From the NCBI GenBank assembly GCA_034522175.1, contig JAXHLQ010000001.1, forward strand, positions 806,001 to 870,000: DNA of 64,000 nucleotides, given 5' to 3'. Below, piece by piece: positions 46,601-54,799 of the stretch. The translations under genes and the position numbers were made by a program. The stretch is from JAIPDZ01 sp034522175. GTDB lineage: Bacteria; Desulfobacterota; DSM-4660; Desulfatiglandales; Desulfatiglandaceae. The number at the start of each line of letters is the position of its first letter. Position 1 is the first letter of the stretch. The notes below the pieces were generated by a model. The model had not been told where the DNA came from and did no database searches. It saw only the letters and a list, made by a program, of their open reading frames with translations.

Positions 46601-47773
46601 ATGAAAGAACGCTGGAAACTTATACTGATCGTCCTGATCTTTGCTGCGGCTTACTATTTGCCCTGGTCCGACCCCAGGATCCGGCAGTCCGGACTGGAGG
46701 CGTTCATGATGCTCCAGGAATACGCCCGGGAACACGTATTGACCTGCCTGATCCCGGCCTTTTTCATCGCCGGTGCCATCTCAGTGTTTGTTTCCCAGGC
46801 GGCCGTACTGAAATACTTCGGCGCCACCGCCCGGAAGATCCTGTCCTACTCGGTGGCGTCTGTTTCAGGCACCATCCTGGCGGTCTGCTCCTGTACGGTG
46901 CTACCCCTCTTTGCCGGAATTTACTCCCGTGGGGCCGGTATCGGACCGGCCACCGCCTTTCTCTACTCAGGTCCAGCCATCAATGTCCTGGCCATTGTGC
47001 TCACCGCCCGGATCCTGGGCTGGCAACTGGGTTTGGCCCGGGCTATCGGCGCGATTATTTTTGCCGTGATCACCGGTCTTTTGATGGCCTTCATTTTCAG
47101 AAAAGACGACGCTGAACGAACCGCAGGCCAGATCTACCTCCCGGATGAAGAGGGAGACGGCCGAACCCTGACCCAGGAAGCGCTCTTCATGCTGATCCTG
47201 GTGCTGATCCTCATTTTTGCGGCCTTTGCCAAACCGGCCGAAGGCTCCACCGGGATCTGGCCCATGATCTTTGCGGCCAAATGGTATATCACGGCAGGGC
47301 TTCTCATCATCCTGGGGTTCATGCTGAAGAACTGGTTTATTAAGGAAGAAAGAAGCACATGGGTCCAGTCCACCTGGGGGTTTATGAAACAGATTTTGCC
47401 CTTATTGGGTGCCGGGGTCCTGGTGGCCGGCTTCATGCTGGGCCGTCCGGGACATTCGGCCCTGATACCGGAACACTACATTGAGACTCTGGTGGGCGGC
47501 AATTCGGTGTGGGCCAACCTGTTTGCATCACTCTCCGGTGCGCTGATGTATTTCGCCACCCTGACCGAGGTGCCCATTTTGCAGGGCCTTCTCGGCGCGG
47601 GCATGGGCAAGGGGCCGGCCCTGTCGCTGCTCCTGGCCGGGCCTGCGTTGTCGCTCCCCAACATGCTGGTCATCGGCGGGGTCATGGGAGTCAAAAAGAC
47701 CGCGGTCTTTTGTGGCATCATCGTGATCTTAAGCAGCATGGCCGGTATGACCTATGGATGGATTGCAGGATGA
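46601..47773 (+). CDS. arsP: ArsP/SO_0444-type permease (DUF318 family)
   Basis: A 390-residue permease with about ten helices and the permease motifs CSCTVLPLFAGIYSRGAGIG and SGPAINVLAIVLTARILGW. The CSC motif in the first half is typical of the ArsP class that exports methylated trivalent organoarsenicals, and of the related Cu/Zn-class permeases. Its position between an ArsR gene and ArsM supports arsenic as substrate (inference). Three further genes follow at short distances. Start ATG 46601 has AAAGCGGAGAG about 15 bp upstream. Confidence 0.86.
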   Translation: MKERWKLILIVLIFAAAYYLPWSDPRIRQSGLEAFMMLQEYAREHVLTCLIPAFFIAGAISVFVSQAAVLKYFGATARKILSYSVASVSGTILAVCSCTVLPLFAGIYSRGAGIGPATAFLYSGPAINVLAIVLTARILGWQLGLARAIGAIIFAVITGLLMAFIFRKDDAERTAGQIYLPDEEGDGRTLTQEALFMLILVLILIFAAFAKPAEGSTGIWPMIFAAKWYITAGLLIILGFMLKNWFIKEERSTWVQSTWGFMKQILPLLGAGVLVAGFMLGRPGHSALIPEHYIETLVGGNSVWANLFASLSGALMYFATLTEVPILQGLLGAGMGKGPALSLLLAGPALSLPNMLVIGGVMGVKKTAVFCGIIVILSSMAGMTYGWIAG

Positions 47774-47834
47774 GGGAGGCGTGAGGCGCAAGGCATAAGG
47801 TGCGAGGTGAAAGGGAGAAAGGCTGGGAAAGGAT
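47774..47834 (+). repeat. GGCGCAAGGC-type short repeat, copy 1
   Basis: The gap between the permease and first thioredoxin genes contains GAGGCGTGAGGCGCAAGGCA followed by TAAGGTGCGAGG. The same core GGCGCAAGGC recurs at 48345-48366 in the next gap. It resembles a dispersed purine-rich intergenic repeat. Confidence 0.45.
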
Positions 47835-48350
47835 ATGTCGGAAGATGATGTTACACAGATCAAGGTAGGGGGGTCTCCCGTGGGGATTATGGGACTTAAG
47901 ACGATCATGGAAGAAATGGCCCCTCAGTATGCCGAAGAAGGGGACCCGGTGGTGGCGGACGAACTCCTGGGGCGGCTTTCCAGAAAGAATTATATCCCGC
48001 CCAAGGTAAGGGACAATTACCGGAAGGCTTTTTTGCGGGAATTCAAGAAATTTCTGGGAAAACCGTTCGAGGAAGAAGCGCCGGAAGGGCTGGAGCTGAA
48101 GGTCCTGGGTCCGGGCTGTGTGCAGTGCGATCAGCTTGAGCAGCAACTCATGCAGGTCATGGCCGAAACCGGAATCGTGGCCGATGTCGAGCACGTTCGG
48201 GATGTCAAGGAAATCGGCAGATATGGTGTGATGGGAACGCCGGCCCTGATCATAAACGGCCAGGTCAAGTCAGTGGGCAAGGTGCCGCCGAGAAACAAAC
48301 TCGAGGAATGGCTGAAAGAGGCACAAGAAAATGGAGGCGCAAGGCGTTAG
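47835..48350 (+). CDS. Thioredoxin-fold (Thioredoxin_3) protein with extra N-terminal domain
   Basis: A 171-residue protein. The C-terminal 80 residues are a small thioredoxin-like domain (KVLGPGCVQCDQLEQQLMQV, then GVMGTPALIINGQVKSVGKV) with CVQC redox cysteines. The N-terminal 90 residues (VGGSPVGIMGLKTIMEEMAP, RKNYIPPKVRDNYRKAFLRE) are a helical extension that I do not recognise as an enzyme but that resembles regulatory NADH-dependent redox partner modules seen fused in such clusters. Cytoplasmic thioredoxins of this class often pair with ArsP-type permeases. A second, single-domain copy follows 51 bp downstream. Confidence 0.82.
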   Translation: MSEDDVTQIKVGGSPVGIMGLKTIMEEMAPQYAEEGDPVVADELLGRLSRKNYIPPKVRDNYRKAFLREFKKFLGKPFEEEAPEGLELKVLGPGCVQCDQLEQQLMQVMAETGIVADVEHVRDVKEIGRYGVMGTPALIINGQVKSVGKVPPRNKLEEWLKEAQENGGARR

Positions 48351-48372
48351 GCGCAAGGCGCAAGGCAAAAAC
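48339..48372 (+). repeat. GGCGCAAGGC-type short repeat, copy 2
   Basis: Tandem units AGGCGCAAGGCGTTAGGCGC then AAGGCGCAAGGC overlap the end of the thioredoxin gene and the gap. Three near-identical GGCGCAAGGC cores occur within about 35 bp, giving a repetitive C-terminus GGARR. Confidence 0.5.
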
Positions 48373-48401
48373 GACGATGTAATGGAGAAAGGAAAAATAC
48401 C

Positions 48402-48635
48402 ATGGAGATTAAAGTATTGGGTCCTGGCTGCCCGAAGTGCCAGCAAACGGAAAAGAGCGTTAAAGAAGCCGTGTCCGAGGCCGGTGTGTCCGCCGACGTG
48501 GTGAAGGTGACCGACACCATGGAGATTGCCAAACATGGGGTTTTCGGCACGCCCGCGGTCGTGGTGGACGGCGAGGTGAAAAGTGTGGGCAAGGTCCCAA
48601 GTAAAGATGAAATCAAAGGGTGGATATCTAAATAG
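48402..48635 (+). CDS. Small thioredoxin-fold (Thioredoxin_3) protein
   Basis: A 77-residue single-domain thioredoxin-like protein: MEIKVLGPGCPKCQQTEKSV with a CPKC active site, and GVFGTPAVVVDGEVKSVGKV carrying the cis-Pro. GGAGAAAGGAA lies upstream of ATG 48402. It is almost certainly a paralogue of the C-terminal domain of the preceding gene. It could reduce ArsC, ArsM, or metal-bound thiols. Confidence 0.88.
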   Translation: MEIKVLGPGCPKCQQTEKSVKEAVSEAGVSADVVKVTDTMEIAKHGVFGTPAVVVDGEVKSVGKVPSKDEIKGWISK

Positions 48636-48671
48636 CAAAGCCATTGCCGCCCTTAAGGAAGGGCGTATGCC

Positions 48672-49458
48672 ATGATAGATAAAAGCAAGGAGATACAGGG
48701 CCTGGTCAAAGAAAAGTATGCGGCCATCGCAAAGGGAAAGCGTGGTATTGATGCGTCTTCGTGCTGCGGGCCCACGCCGATAGTGGACATCCAGTCCCTG
48801 GGCCGGACCCTTGACTACAGGGAAGAGGACCTCCTTTTGGCGCCCGGAGAAGCCAACCTGGGGCTGGGCTGCGGGAATCCCATCGGGAAAGCGAATCTGA
48901 AGCCTGGGGAGACGGTACTTGACCTCGGCAGCGGTGCGGGGTTCGACACCTTTCTCGCTGCCGGACAGGTGGGCGAGTCAGGCCGGGTGGTCGGCATGGA
49001 TATGACCGGGGAAATGGTAGAGAAGGCCAGGCAAAACGCCGACCGACTGGACATCCACAACGTGGAATTCCGGCTGGGAAAGATAGAAACGCTCCCTGTG
49101 GATGACCAATCCATGGATGTGGTGATCTCCAACTGCGTCATCAACCTGTCCCCGGACAAAAAGGCTGTCTTCGGCGAAATCTACCGGGTGCTGAAGCCGG
49201 GGGGCCGTATCGTCATCTCGGATATCCTTCGATCCGGAGAGATTCCGGAAGCGTTGAAGAACAATCCTGCCGCCTGACACCGGGTGAGTGGCCGGCGCCA
49301 TTTCACCCGGTGAGGTGAAAAACATCCTTTCCGATCTGGGGTTTCAAAACATCCGGATCGAACAAAAGGATCAGAGTGAGCAGATCATTCAAGGCTGGAA
49401 TGTGGGTGAAAATGCGGAGAAGGTGGTATTTTCAGCGTACCTTCAGGCCGTAAAATAG
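48672..49458 (+). CDS. arsM: Arsenite S-adenosylmethionine methyltransferase, predicted selenocysteine, one frameshift
   Basis: An ArsM-type methyltransferase of about 261 residues. It has an N-terminal SSCCGP pair, a SAM-binding motif I (VLDLGSGAGFDTFLA), a second Cys (C67, LGLGCGNPIG) and C155 in VISNCVINLSPDK, the conserved As(III)-binding cysteine. At 49275 an extra G (GCC-T-G-AC) breaks the frame; removing it gives AAYTG, then TGA at 49285-49287, then VAGAISPGEVKNILSDLGFQ up to the TAG at 49456. The TGA replaces the last conserved Cys (C224 of eukaryotic ArsM; family reads TGCVAGA-like). A 10-bp stem (49278-49287/49302-49311) surrounds it. The reading as selenocysteine is an inference. 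It would methylate As(III), with the ArsP-type permease exporting the product. Confidence 0.82.
49278..49311 (+). promoter_or_regulatory. Hairpin at the arsM in-frame TGA (possible SECIS-like element)
   Basis: CACCGGGTGA (49278-49287) pairs perfectly with TCACCCGGTG (49302-49311); inside, TGGC and GCCA extend the helix around a CGGC loop. The TGA itself is the end of the 5' arm. In known bacterial SECIS elements the apical loop is usually 16-37 nt after the UGA, so this geometry is atypical. It may also simply reflect local sequence. Confidence 0.4.
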
Positions 49459-49525
49459 TCGATGAGTTAACGACACAGATTCTGCGCTTTCAATTTATCT
49501 GACAGCAATGAGGGAGGGATTAAAA

Positions 49526-49957
49526 ATGGCGGAAGACTGTTGCACAACCAATGGAAATATCATGATCCTGTCCTGCTCGGGCGGGTCCAATGTGGGTCAG
49601 TTAGCCAATCAGGCCGCGGTGGAACTCACCCAGGAAGGATTCGGAAAAATGTTCTGCCTGGCCGGTGTGGGAGGCCATCTTGGGGGCTTTGTCCAGTCCG
49701 CCAAGGACGTCCCGGAGATGGTGGCTATCGACGGGTGCGAGATCGGCTGTGCCAAGGCCATTCTGGAACATGCCGAGGTCCCGCTTCAAAGCTATCTGGT
49801 CATCACCGACTTGGGAATTGAAAAGAACAAGGATTTCGATCTCGAGCGTCCTGATATAAAACGGGTCAAGAAAGCGGTAAGAGAAGCGGCAGCTAACGGA
49901 AACGCAAGATCCGAGCAAAGCCGAAACCCGGTGCAAGTCTGTTCTTGCTGTGGGTAA
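49526..49957 (+). CDS. Putative zinc-binding (DGC-domain) protein, copy 1
   Basis: ATG 49526 is chosen because AGGGAGGG lies 8 bp upstream; an in-frame ATG 18 bases earlier is less well placed. The 143-residue protein begins EDCCTTNGNIMILSCSGGSN, and has MVAIDGCEIGCAKAILEHA, the DGC-family signature with clustered cysteines, and ends with CSCC. DGC proteins are small metal-binding proteins commonly next to arsenic/metal-permease and thioredoxin genes. A second member is at 58.4 kb, at the other end of the island. Confidence 0.82.
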   Translation: MAEDCCTTNGNIMILSCSGGSNVGQLANQAAVELTQEGFGKMFCLAGVGGHLGGFVQSAKDVPEMVAIDGCEIGCAKAILEHAEVPLQSYLVITDLGIEKNKDFDLERPDIKRVKKAVREAAANGNARSEQSRNPVQVCSCCG

Positions 49958-49971
49958 AAGCGGTTCTCAAA

Positions 49972-50913
49972 ATGAAAGGCAACTGGATGAAACAACACAA
50001 AAGGGTATGGATACTGGCGGTGGTATTGACGGCGGTTTTTCCCCTCGTGACAGGCACGGGAGGATTGGCAGGGGCCGATGAACCGATTACTGTGGAAGGG
50101 GCCTATCCGGGCCTCGCCACGGGGGTTTTGCGGTTGGCCAGGCTGACGGACATGGAAAAGGAAATCCTGCTCCAAGCCCACCAAGTTCAAATCCGTGAGG
50201 ATTTTGCCGGGGAAATCCTCGGGCAGGCGGAGCCTGAGATACGAAAACAATTGGAGAAGAACCTCTTCCTTCTGCTGGAACAAAAGGCCATGGAGATGCT
50301 CATCAGGCAGGACGCACTGTCCATGGGCATTTCTGCTGATCAGCCCAAAGAAGAGATGTTAAAGGCCTACGTGGAGCGTCTCACGGAAGGGCTTACGGTA
50401 AACGAGGCGGAAATAAAGGCCTTTTATGAGAGCAACAAGGAGATGGTTGGCGGCATGCCCTTTGATCAGGTCAGGGGAAGCATCGAGCCTTTTCTGCTCG
50501 AGCAGAAAAAGATGGCGGTCCTCGATGACCGGATTGAGAGTCTGGGCAAGAGAACAGATATCCGCCTCAACCGAGATTGGGTGAAGAAACACGCGGAATT
50601 GGCCAGGGACAACCCGGTGGATAAGGCCCGGATGTCCGGTAAACCCACTCTGGTTGAATTCGGGGCTGCAGGGTGCGTGCCATGCGATATGATGCAGCCC
50701 ATACTCGATCGACTCCGAAAAAAATTTCCCAAAAAGCTTAACGTGGTTTTTGTGCACGTGGGGGAGAACCAGCTCCTGGGGGCCCGCTTCGGCATCCGGT
50801 CCATCCCGGTACAGGTCTTTTATGACCAAAAAGGCAAAGAGGTCTTTCGTCATGTGGGATTCTATGCAAAGGAAGAGGTTATGAAGCAACTGGCGAAAAT
50901 GGGGGTCAAGTAA
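49972..50913 (+). CDS. Periplasmic SurA-N-like/thioredoxin fusion protein
   Basis: A secreted protein of about 313 residues. N-terminal signal: VWILAVVLTAVFPLVTGTGG. Residues about 65-200 are a helical domain like the N-terminal part of SurA/PpiC chaperones (LFLLLEQKAMEMLIRQDALS, FDQVRGSIEPFLLEQKKMAV). The C-terminal third is a thioredoxin domain (PTLVEFGAAGCVPCDMMQPI) with a CVPC active site and a cis-Pro at RSIPVQVFY. This fusion would both bind unfolded client proteins and act on their thiols. ATG 49972 is chosen; 49987 is an alternative. The following gene is a lipoprotein thioredoxin with a CIPC site, 0 bp apart. Confidence 0.82.
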   Translation: MKGNWMKQHKRVWILAVVLTAVFPLVTGTGGLAGADEPITVEGAYPGLATGVLRLARLTDMEKEILLQAHQVQIREDFAGEILGQAEPEIRKQLEKNLFLLLEQKAMEMLIRQDALSMGISADQPKEEMLKAYVERLTEGLTVNEAEIKAFYESNKEMVGGMPFDQVRGSIEPFLLEQKKMAVLDDRIESLGKRTDIRLNRDWVKKHAELARDNPVDKARMSGKPTLVEFGAAGCVPCDMMQPILDRLRKKFPKKLNVVFVHVGENQLLGARFGIRSIPVQVFYDQKGKEVFRHVGFYAKEEVMKQLAKMGVK

Positions 50914-51333
50914 ATGCAGAAGCGAGCCACGCGCTTTTCACTCACGCTTGCGGTGATTATTATCCTCTTCGGCGGACTGGGCCTTGTGATCTCCGGGTGC
51001 TCTTCTGAAGAACCTGCTGCATCCCATTCCCAGCCCGCCGGTGACATCCCGGTCAAGGGAATGCCCACCATGGTGGACCTGGGAGCCAACGAATGCATCC
51101 CCTGCAAGATGATGGTGCCGGTTCTGGAAAAGGTGGAAAAGAAATACAAAGGGAAGGCCGCCATCATCATCGTTGATGTCTATAAGAACAAGGAACCGGC
51201 CAAGCGGTTCGGGGTCCGGGCAATCCCCACCCAGATTTTCTTTGATAAATCGGGTAAAGAGGTCCACCGTCATGAGGGATTCATGGGAGAGGCGGACATT
51301 GACCGGGTCTTCAAGGAAATGGGTGTGAGTTGA
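50914..51333 (+). CDS. Thioredoxin-like lipoprotein
   Basis: A 139-residue membrane-anchored thioredoxin: lipobox LVISGC in LTLAVIIILFGGLGLVISGC, and a domain with CIPC (VDLGANECIPCKMMVPVLEK) and FGVRAIPTQIFFDKSGK. It closely resembles the C-terminal domain of the previous protein, suggesting duplication. It would face the periplasm and could reduce or oxidise arsenic- or sulfur-carrying partners. Confidence 0.9.
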   Translation: MQKRATRFSLTLAVIIILFGGLGLVISGCSSEEPAASHSQPAGDIPVKGMPTMVDLGANECIPCKMMVPVLEKVEKKYKGKAAIIIVDVYKNKEPAKRFGVRAIPTQIFFDKSGKEVHRHEGFMGEADIDRVFKEMGVS

Positions 51334-51350
51334 CCCATAGGTAAGGAGAT

Positions 51351-51877
51351 ATGATGCTGCTTGAGAGTTATCAAAAAGAGATCTTCCGGCCCAAATGTAA
51401 CCCCGGCTTTGAATCCGTGCACTGCATCGCGCATCTGGATCAGGATATCGCAGAGGCCCTTCCCTATCTCAACGCCGAACTGGGGGGCTTTGAATACTTC
51501 AGAGACCCACCGGCCGTGACCTTCAGGGTCCAGGAAAAATCATTACGGTGCACCCCAGAGAGATTGCGGTGAATGCCCTTAGAGACGACGCCGAGGCGGA
51601 AAAAATTTTGCAGTGGCTCAAGCGGGAGATCAATGAAGCCTGGGAGAAACGAGATGAAATCGAACCCAAATACGAGGGAATGCCAAAACCCAAGGTCTTT
51701 GAGATCCTCAAGCTGCTGCCGAAGACCAACTGCGGGCAGTGTGGACAGCCCACGTGCATGGTCTTCGCCGCCCTAACGGCCCAGGGCGTCAAAGGGCCGG
51801 AGGACTGTCCTGAACTAAATGCACGGCAGTCGGAACGATTGCGTTCCTACATGGGGGGCTTTTCACTCGAGAGCTGA
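51351..51877 (+). pseudogene. Fe-S protein with CFeSP-like 4Fe-4S domain, one frameshift
   Basis: The two halves are separated by a missing base near 51532-51534: LESYQKEIFRPKCNPGFESV ... AVTFRVQ and then GKIITVHPREIAVNALRDDA. The C-terminal part has a conserved four-Cys cluster LPKTNCGQCGQPTCMVFAAL ... EDCPEL, typical of the 4Fe-4S domain in corrinoid Fe-S protein and ASKHA-type proteins. A small [2Fe-2S] protein gene follows immediately. AAGGAGA precedes ATG 51351. It could supply electrons to the thiol relay; function is not established. Confidence 0.75.
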
Positions 51878-51884
51878 TGACGCC

Positions 51885-52058
51885 ATGATAAATCAACACA
51901 ATCATCCTGAAACCATATGCTATTGTTTCGGTTATACCGCTGAAGACATTGAAGAGGATCTGTTGCGGCACGGCCGATCCACCATCCTTGAGCGGATTCA
52001 AAAGGAAAAAAAGGCCAACGGCTGCAACTGTGCTATAAAAAACCCCAAGGGGAGGTGA
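51885..52058 (+). CDS. Bfd/CopZ-type [2Fe-2S] protein
   Basis: A 57-residue protein with the four-cysteine pattern of BFD-like domains: CYCFGYTAEDIEEDLLRHGR and GCNCAIKNPKG, i.e. CxC ... CxC. ATG 51885 is preceded by GAGCTGATGACGCC, a weak site. Such domains pass electrons or carry Cu/Fe; here it follows the Fe-S protein and precedes a secreted DUF1573 protein. It may mediate electron flow to ArsM/ArsC partners. Confidence 0.8.
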   Translation: MINQHNHPETICYCFGYTAEDIEEDLLRHGRSTILERIQKEKKANGCNCAIKNPKGR

Positions 52059-52157
52059 TGCCTTCCGGATGTTCGCCGGGTGGTGAACAAAACACAAGGC
52101 CTCGTCGAAATGATGTAGCCCATCGGGCCGGAAGGATGCAGGAGGAGGAATGCCCCC

Positions 52158-52886
52158 ATGTTGAAAGGCTGGCTTGTTAGCGTTGTATGGCTCTTTTTCG
52201 TCTCCCTTTATCCCTGTTCCGCATATGCCGGGGAGCCCTTGGGGCCGAAGATGGTCATTAAGGAGCTGGAGTTCGATTACGGCGAGGTGAAAGAGGGAGA
52301 AACCATCGAACATACCTTTTTGGTATTGAACCAGGGTGACGCCCCCCTTGAAATCGCCAGGGTGCGACCGGGCTGAGGCTGTTCCGTGGCCTCTTTCGAC
52401 CCCACCATCCCCCCCGGCGGGGAGGGAAAGATTACCATCAAGGTCCATACCAGTGGGTACGAGGGATCCATATACAAGAGCGCACTGGTCAATTCAAATG
52501 ATCCTGAGAAGAATGCGATCCACCTCAGTATAAAGGCCGTTGTCAAGCCTTCGGTTTTGATCTCTCCGCGTTATGTCGATTTACGTGGAAAAGCGGGTCA
52601 GAACGCCACGAAGATCGTTAAGATTGATGCAGCCCTTGATAAACCGCTGTCGCTGATACCGGGTAAGTTCAGCCTAAAAGGAAAAATGACCTACCGCATC
52701 AAGGAAGTGAAAAAGGGCCGGTCATTTGAGGTCTATTTTACAAACATCCTTACATCCCCACAGACCTACTACGGATTTCTGAACCTCAAGACCAATTATC
52801 CGGAAAAGCCGGTCATCAGCATACAGATACGGGGTCGTTTTGTGAAAGAAAACGAAGCAAAGAAAACGAGCATGCATCTGGAATAG
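52158..52886 (+). CDS. DUF1573 secreted protein with predicted selenocysteine (UGC motif)
   Basis: A 242-residue secreted protein; signal MLKGWLVSVVWLFFVSLYPC. The DUF1573 domain (KELEFDYGEVKEGETIEHTF, LNQGDAPLEIARVRPG) is interrupted at 52374-52376 by an in-frame TGA followed directly by GC: RPG-TGA-GC-SVASFDPTIPPGGEG. In the family this place reads CGC, so residue 73 would be Sec replacing the first Cys. Downstream domain sequence is uninterrupted in the same frame to the stop at 52886. GAGGC (52375-52379) and GCCTC (52389-52393) form a 5-bp stem, and a C-rich/G-rich hairpin lies at 52408-52427. AGGAGGAGG precedes ATG 52158. DUF1573 proteins are periplasmic and redox-type Cys pairs fit a thiol relay. 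Confidence 0.78.
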
Positions 52887-52894
52887 GACCCCGC

Positions 52895-54196
52895 ATGACT
52901 TCTGTCATCAGCTATGGGGGTGAGCCTGTGAAAACGAGTTGGGTTTACAATAAAAACCAGGGAATGCTTCCACGATTACGTGCCCTTGGGACCCTCCCGG
53001 CGCGCCCCATCGGAAAAAAGGGTCGCATCGGAAGGGTAGTGACGGTTGTTGCGCTGTTCCTGCTCATCCATCTCCCCATATCCGCGGCCTCAGAGCAAAA
53101 GGCCCAAAGTCTAAGCGAGTTCATCGAGATGTTTGACACATCACGGTGCAGGGCATGTCACGAGGAGATCTACGCCCAATGGGAGAAGTCCCATCACGCC
53201 AGGTCCATCATGGATATCTTCATGGACCGATACCTTCAAAAAGGCGTTCTCTCCGTAAAGACCCCCCATGACGCCACCAAAAATAATTTTCCGTGCTTTA
53301 AATGTCACTTGCCCCAGTTGGCACATGCCACCGATAAGGTGGCCGCTGAAATCGCAGCAGCTATTCTGAGCAAGGACAAGGCTACCATGCGAAAACTCAA
53401 TATCAACTGCCTGGTCTGTCACCATCAGAAGGGGGTCATCCACGGTTATCCTGAAAAGGGGACCCTTTACGGAACCGATACGGTTTCAGCGCATGAAGAC
53501 GAAGAATACCAGACCATTAAGTCAAGCCTCATCATGAAACAATCGGTCATGTGCGGGCAATGCCACGGACTGGGGCCGGTTTTCGGTCTTGAGTATCCGG
53601 TTCAGTGCGCCACACTTTACGGAAGCTATCTTCATGCCTATATTCCCTCGGGCGGGACCCAGACCTGCCAGGAATGTCATATGAAAGAGGCGGATCATAC
53701 CTGCCCGCCCAACTTCAAGGATCAAAAGGATGTGTCCAAACGGCTGACCGAGGCCCTCCCCATGGAGGTCGAAGCGATATTCTACCGGCCCCAGATCACC
53801 CCCGGCAAATTGGTTCCCACGGTGGTTGTGGAGACCCGAATCACCAGCAGGGCCGGACACCGCATTCCGGACGGGTGACCGTCGAAAAACCGCGTGGTCC
53901 TGGATGTGACCATAAAAGACGATATGAACCGAACACTCTACAAGACGAACAAGGTCTATATGCCCCAGTCAACCGACTCACTGAATAACGCCATGGTCTA
54001 CGGCCCGACGCACAAGGTCGGCATTATCCGGGACACGAGCATTCAGCCCTTTGCCGCCAAGACAGAGACCTTTGAGGCCTCCATACCCGATGGCATCGGT
54101 AAGGTACAGGTCAACGTGGACCTCAGTTATCAGCCCCGTCCGGGCGACGTATACCCCATCCATCATAAAACCGTGGAACTCGATCCGGGTAAATAA
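52895..54196 (+). CDS. Pentahaem cytochrome c-type protein with an in-frame TGA (possible selenoprotein)
   Basis: A secreted multihaem protein of about 433 residues. After a hydrophobic segment (RVVTVVALFLLIHLPISA) it has five CxxCH sites: CRACH, CFKCH, CLVCH, CGQCH and CQECH. A terminal beta-domain starts VVVETRITSRAGHRIPDG and is followed at 53876-53878 by TGA and then PSKNRVVLDVTIKDDMNRTL, in the same frame, to the TAA at 54194. A Cys or Trp codon changed to TGA, or Sec, would explain it; Sec is favoured by the neighbouring cases. GACGG and CCGTC flank the TGA as a 4-nt-loop hairpin. It probably carries electrons at the periplasmic side. GTG 52928 is an alternative start. Confidence 0.75.
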
Positions 54197-54206
54197 AGGT
54201 TATGCC

Positions 54207-54755
54207 GTGAAGAGAAAAGGGATCAAAGGAAGAATATGGCGGGCTGCCTGGCAGTCTGCAGCAATGGTTGTCCTGGCCTGCGTCATCGGGCTTCTAATCA
54301 ATGAAAGCCGGTCGGACGGACTGGCAGTGGTGGCCGACTGGTCCCCTGAGACGCGTTTGGCCACGGATGCGGGCGACAGCATGATCGTCTCTCTCGATGA
54401 AGCAGAGCGACTTTGCCTGCAGAAAAACGCGGTGTTTTTGGACGCCCGGTCGCCCAAGGAGTATGCCCGTGGACACATCAGCTGTGCCATAAACGTGCCC
54501 TGGCAGGGTTTTGAGTCATACCTGGACCGCGTCTGGGGCGTCATCCCGGAAGAGGCAATGATCGTGACCTACTGCGATGGCGAGACCTGTTCCCTGAGCG
54601 AAGACCTGGCCAAAGAGTTGATGGCCATGGGTTACAAACAGGTGAAGGTCCTCCTTAACGGCTGGACCCGCTGGGCAGAGGCCGGGCTCCCCGTAGAAGA
54701 AGGAGAAAAGGGCCGTCAGACAGCCGGAACAGATAAAGCCGGCGCATGCTTATAA
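54207..54755 (+). CDS. Membrane-anchored rhodanese-like sulfurtransferase
   Basis: A 182-residue protein beginning with GTG 54207 (AAAGG upstream). One N-terminal helix (AAMVVLACVIGLLINESR) anchors it; the rhodanese domain has VFLDARSPKEYARGHISCAI and the active-site loop MIVTYCDGETCSLSEDLAKE. Its Cys lies in YCDGETC, with a second Cys in the loop. Single-domain periplasmic rhodaneses transfer sulfane sulfur or act as thiol oxidoreductases; it is 10 bp after the cytochrome gene and 44 bp before a MauE-like gene. Confidence 0.88.
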   Translation: MKRKGIKGRIWRAAWQSAAMVVLACVIGLLINESRSDGLAVVADWSPETRLATDAGDSMIVSLDEAERLCLQKNAVFLDARSPKEYARGHISCAINVPWQGFESYLDRVWGVIPEEAMIVTYCDGETCSLSEDLAKELMAMGYKQVKVLLNGWTRWAEAGLPVEEGEKGRQTAGTDKAGACL

Positions 54756-54799
54756 GCTTCGGGGCGTCCCTTATGACGTCTCTGATGGAGGTGAAATGA

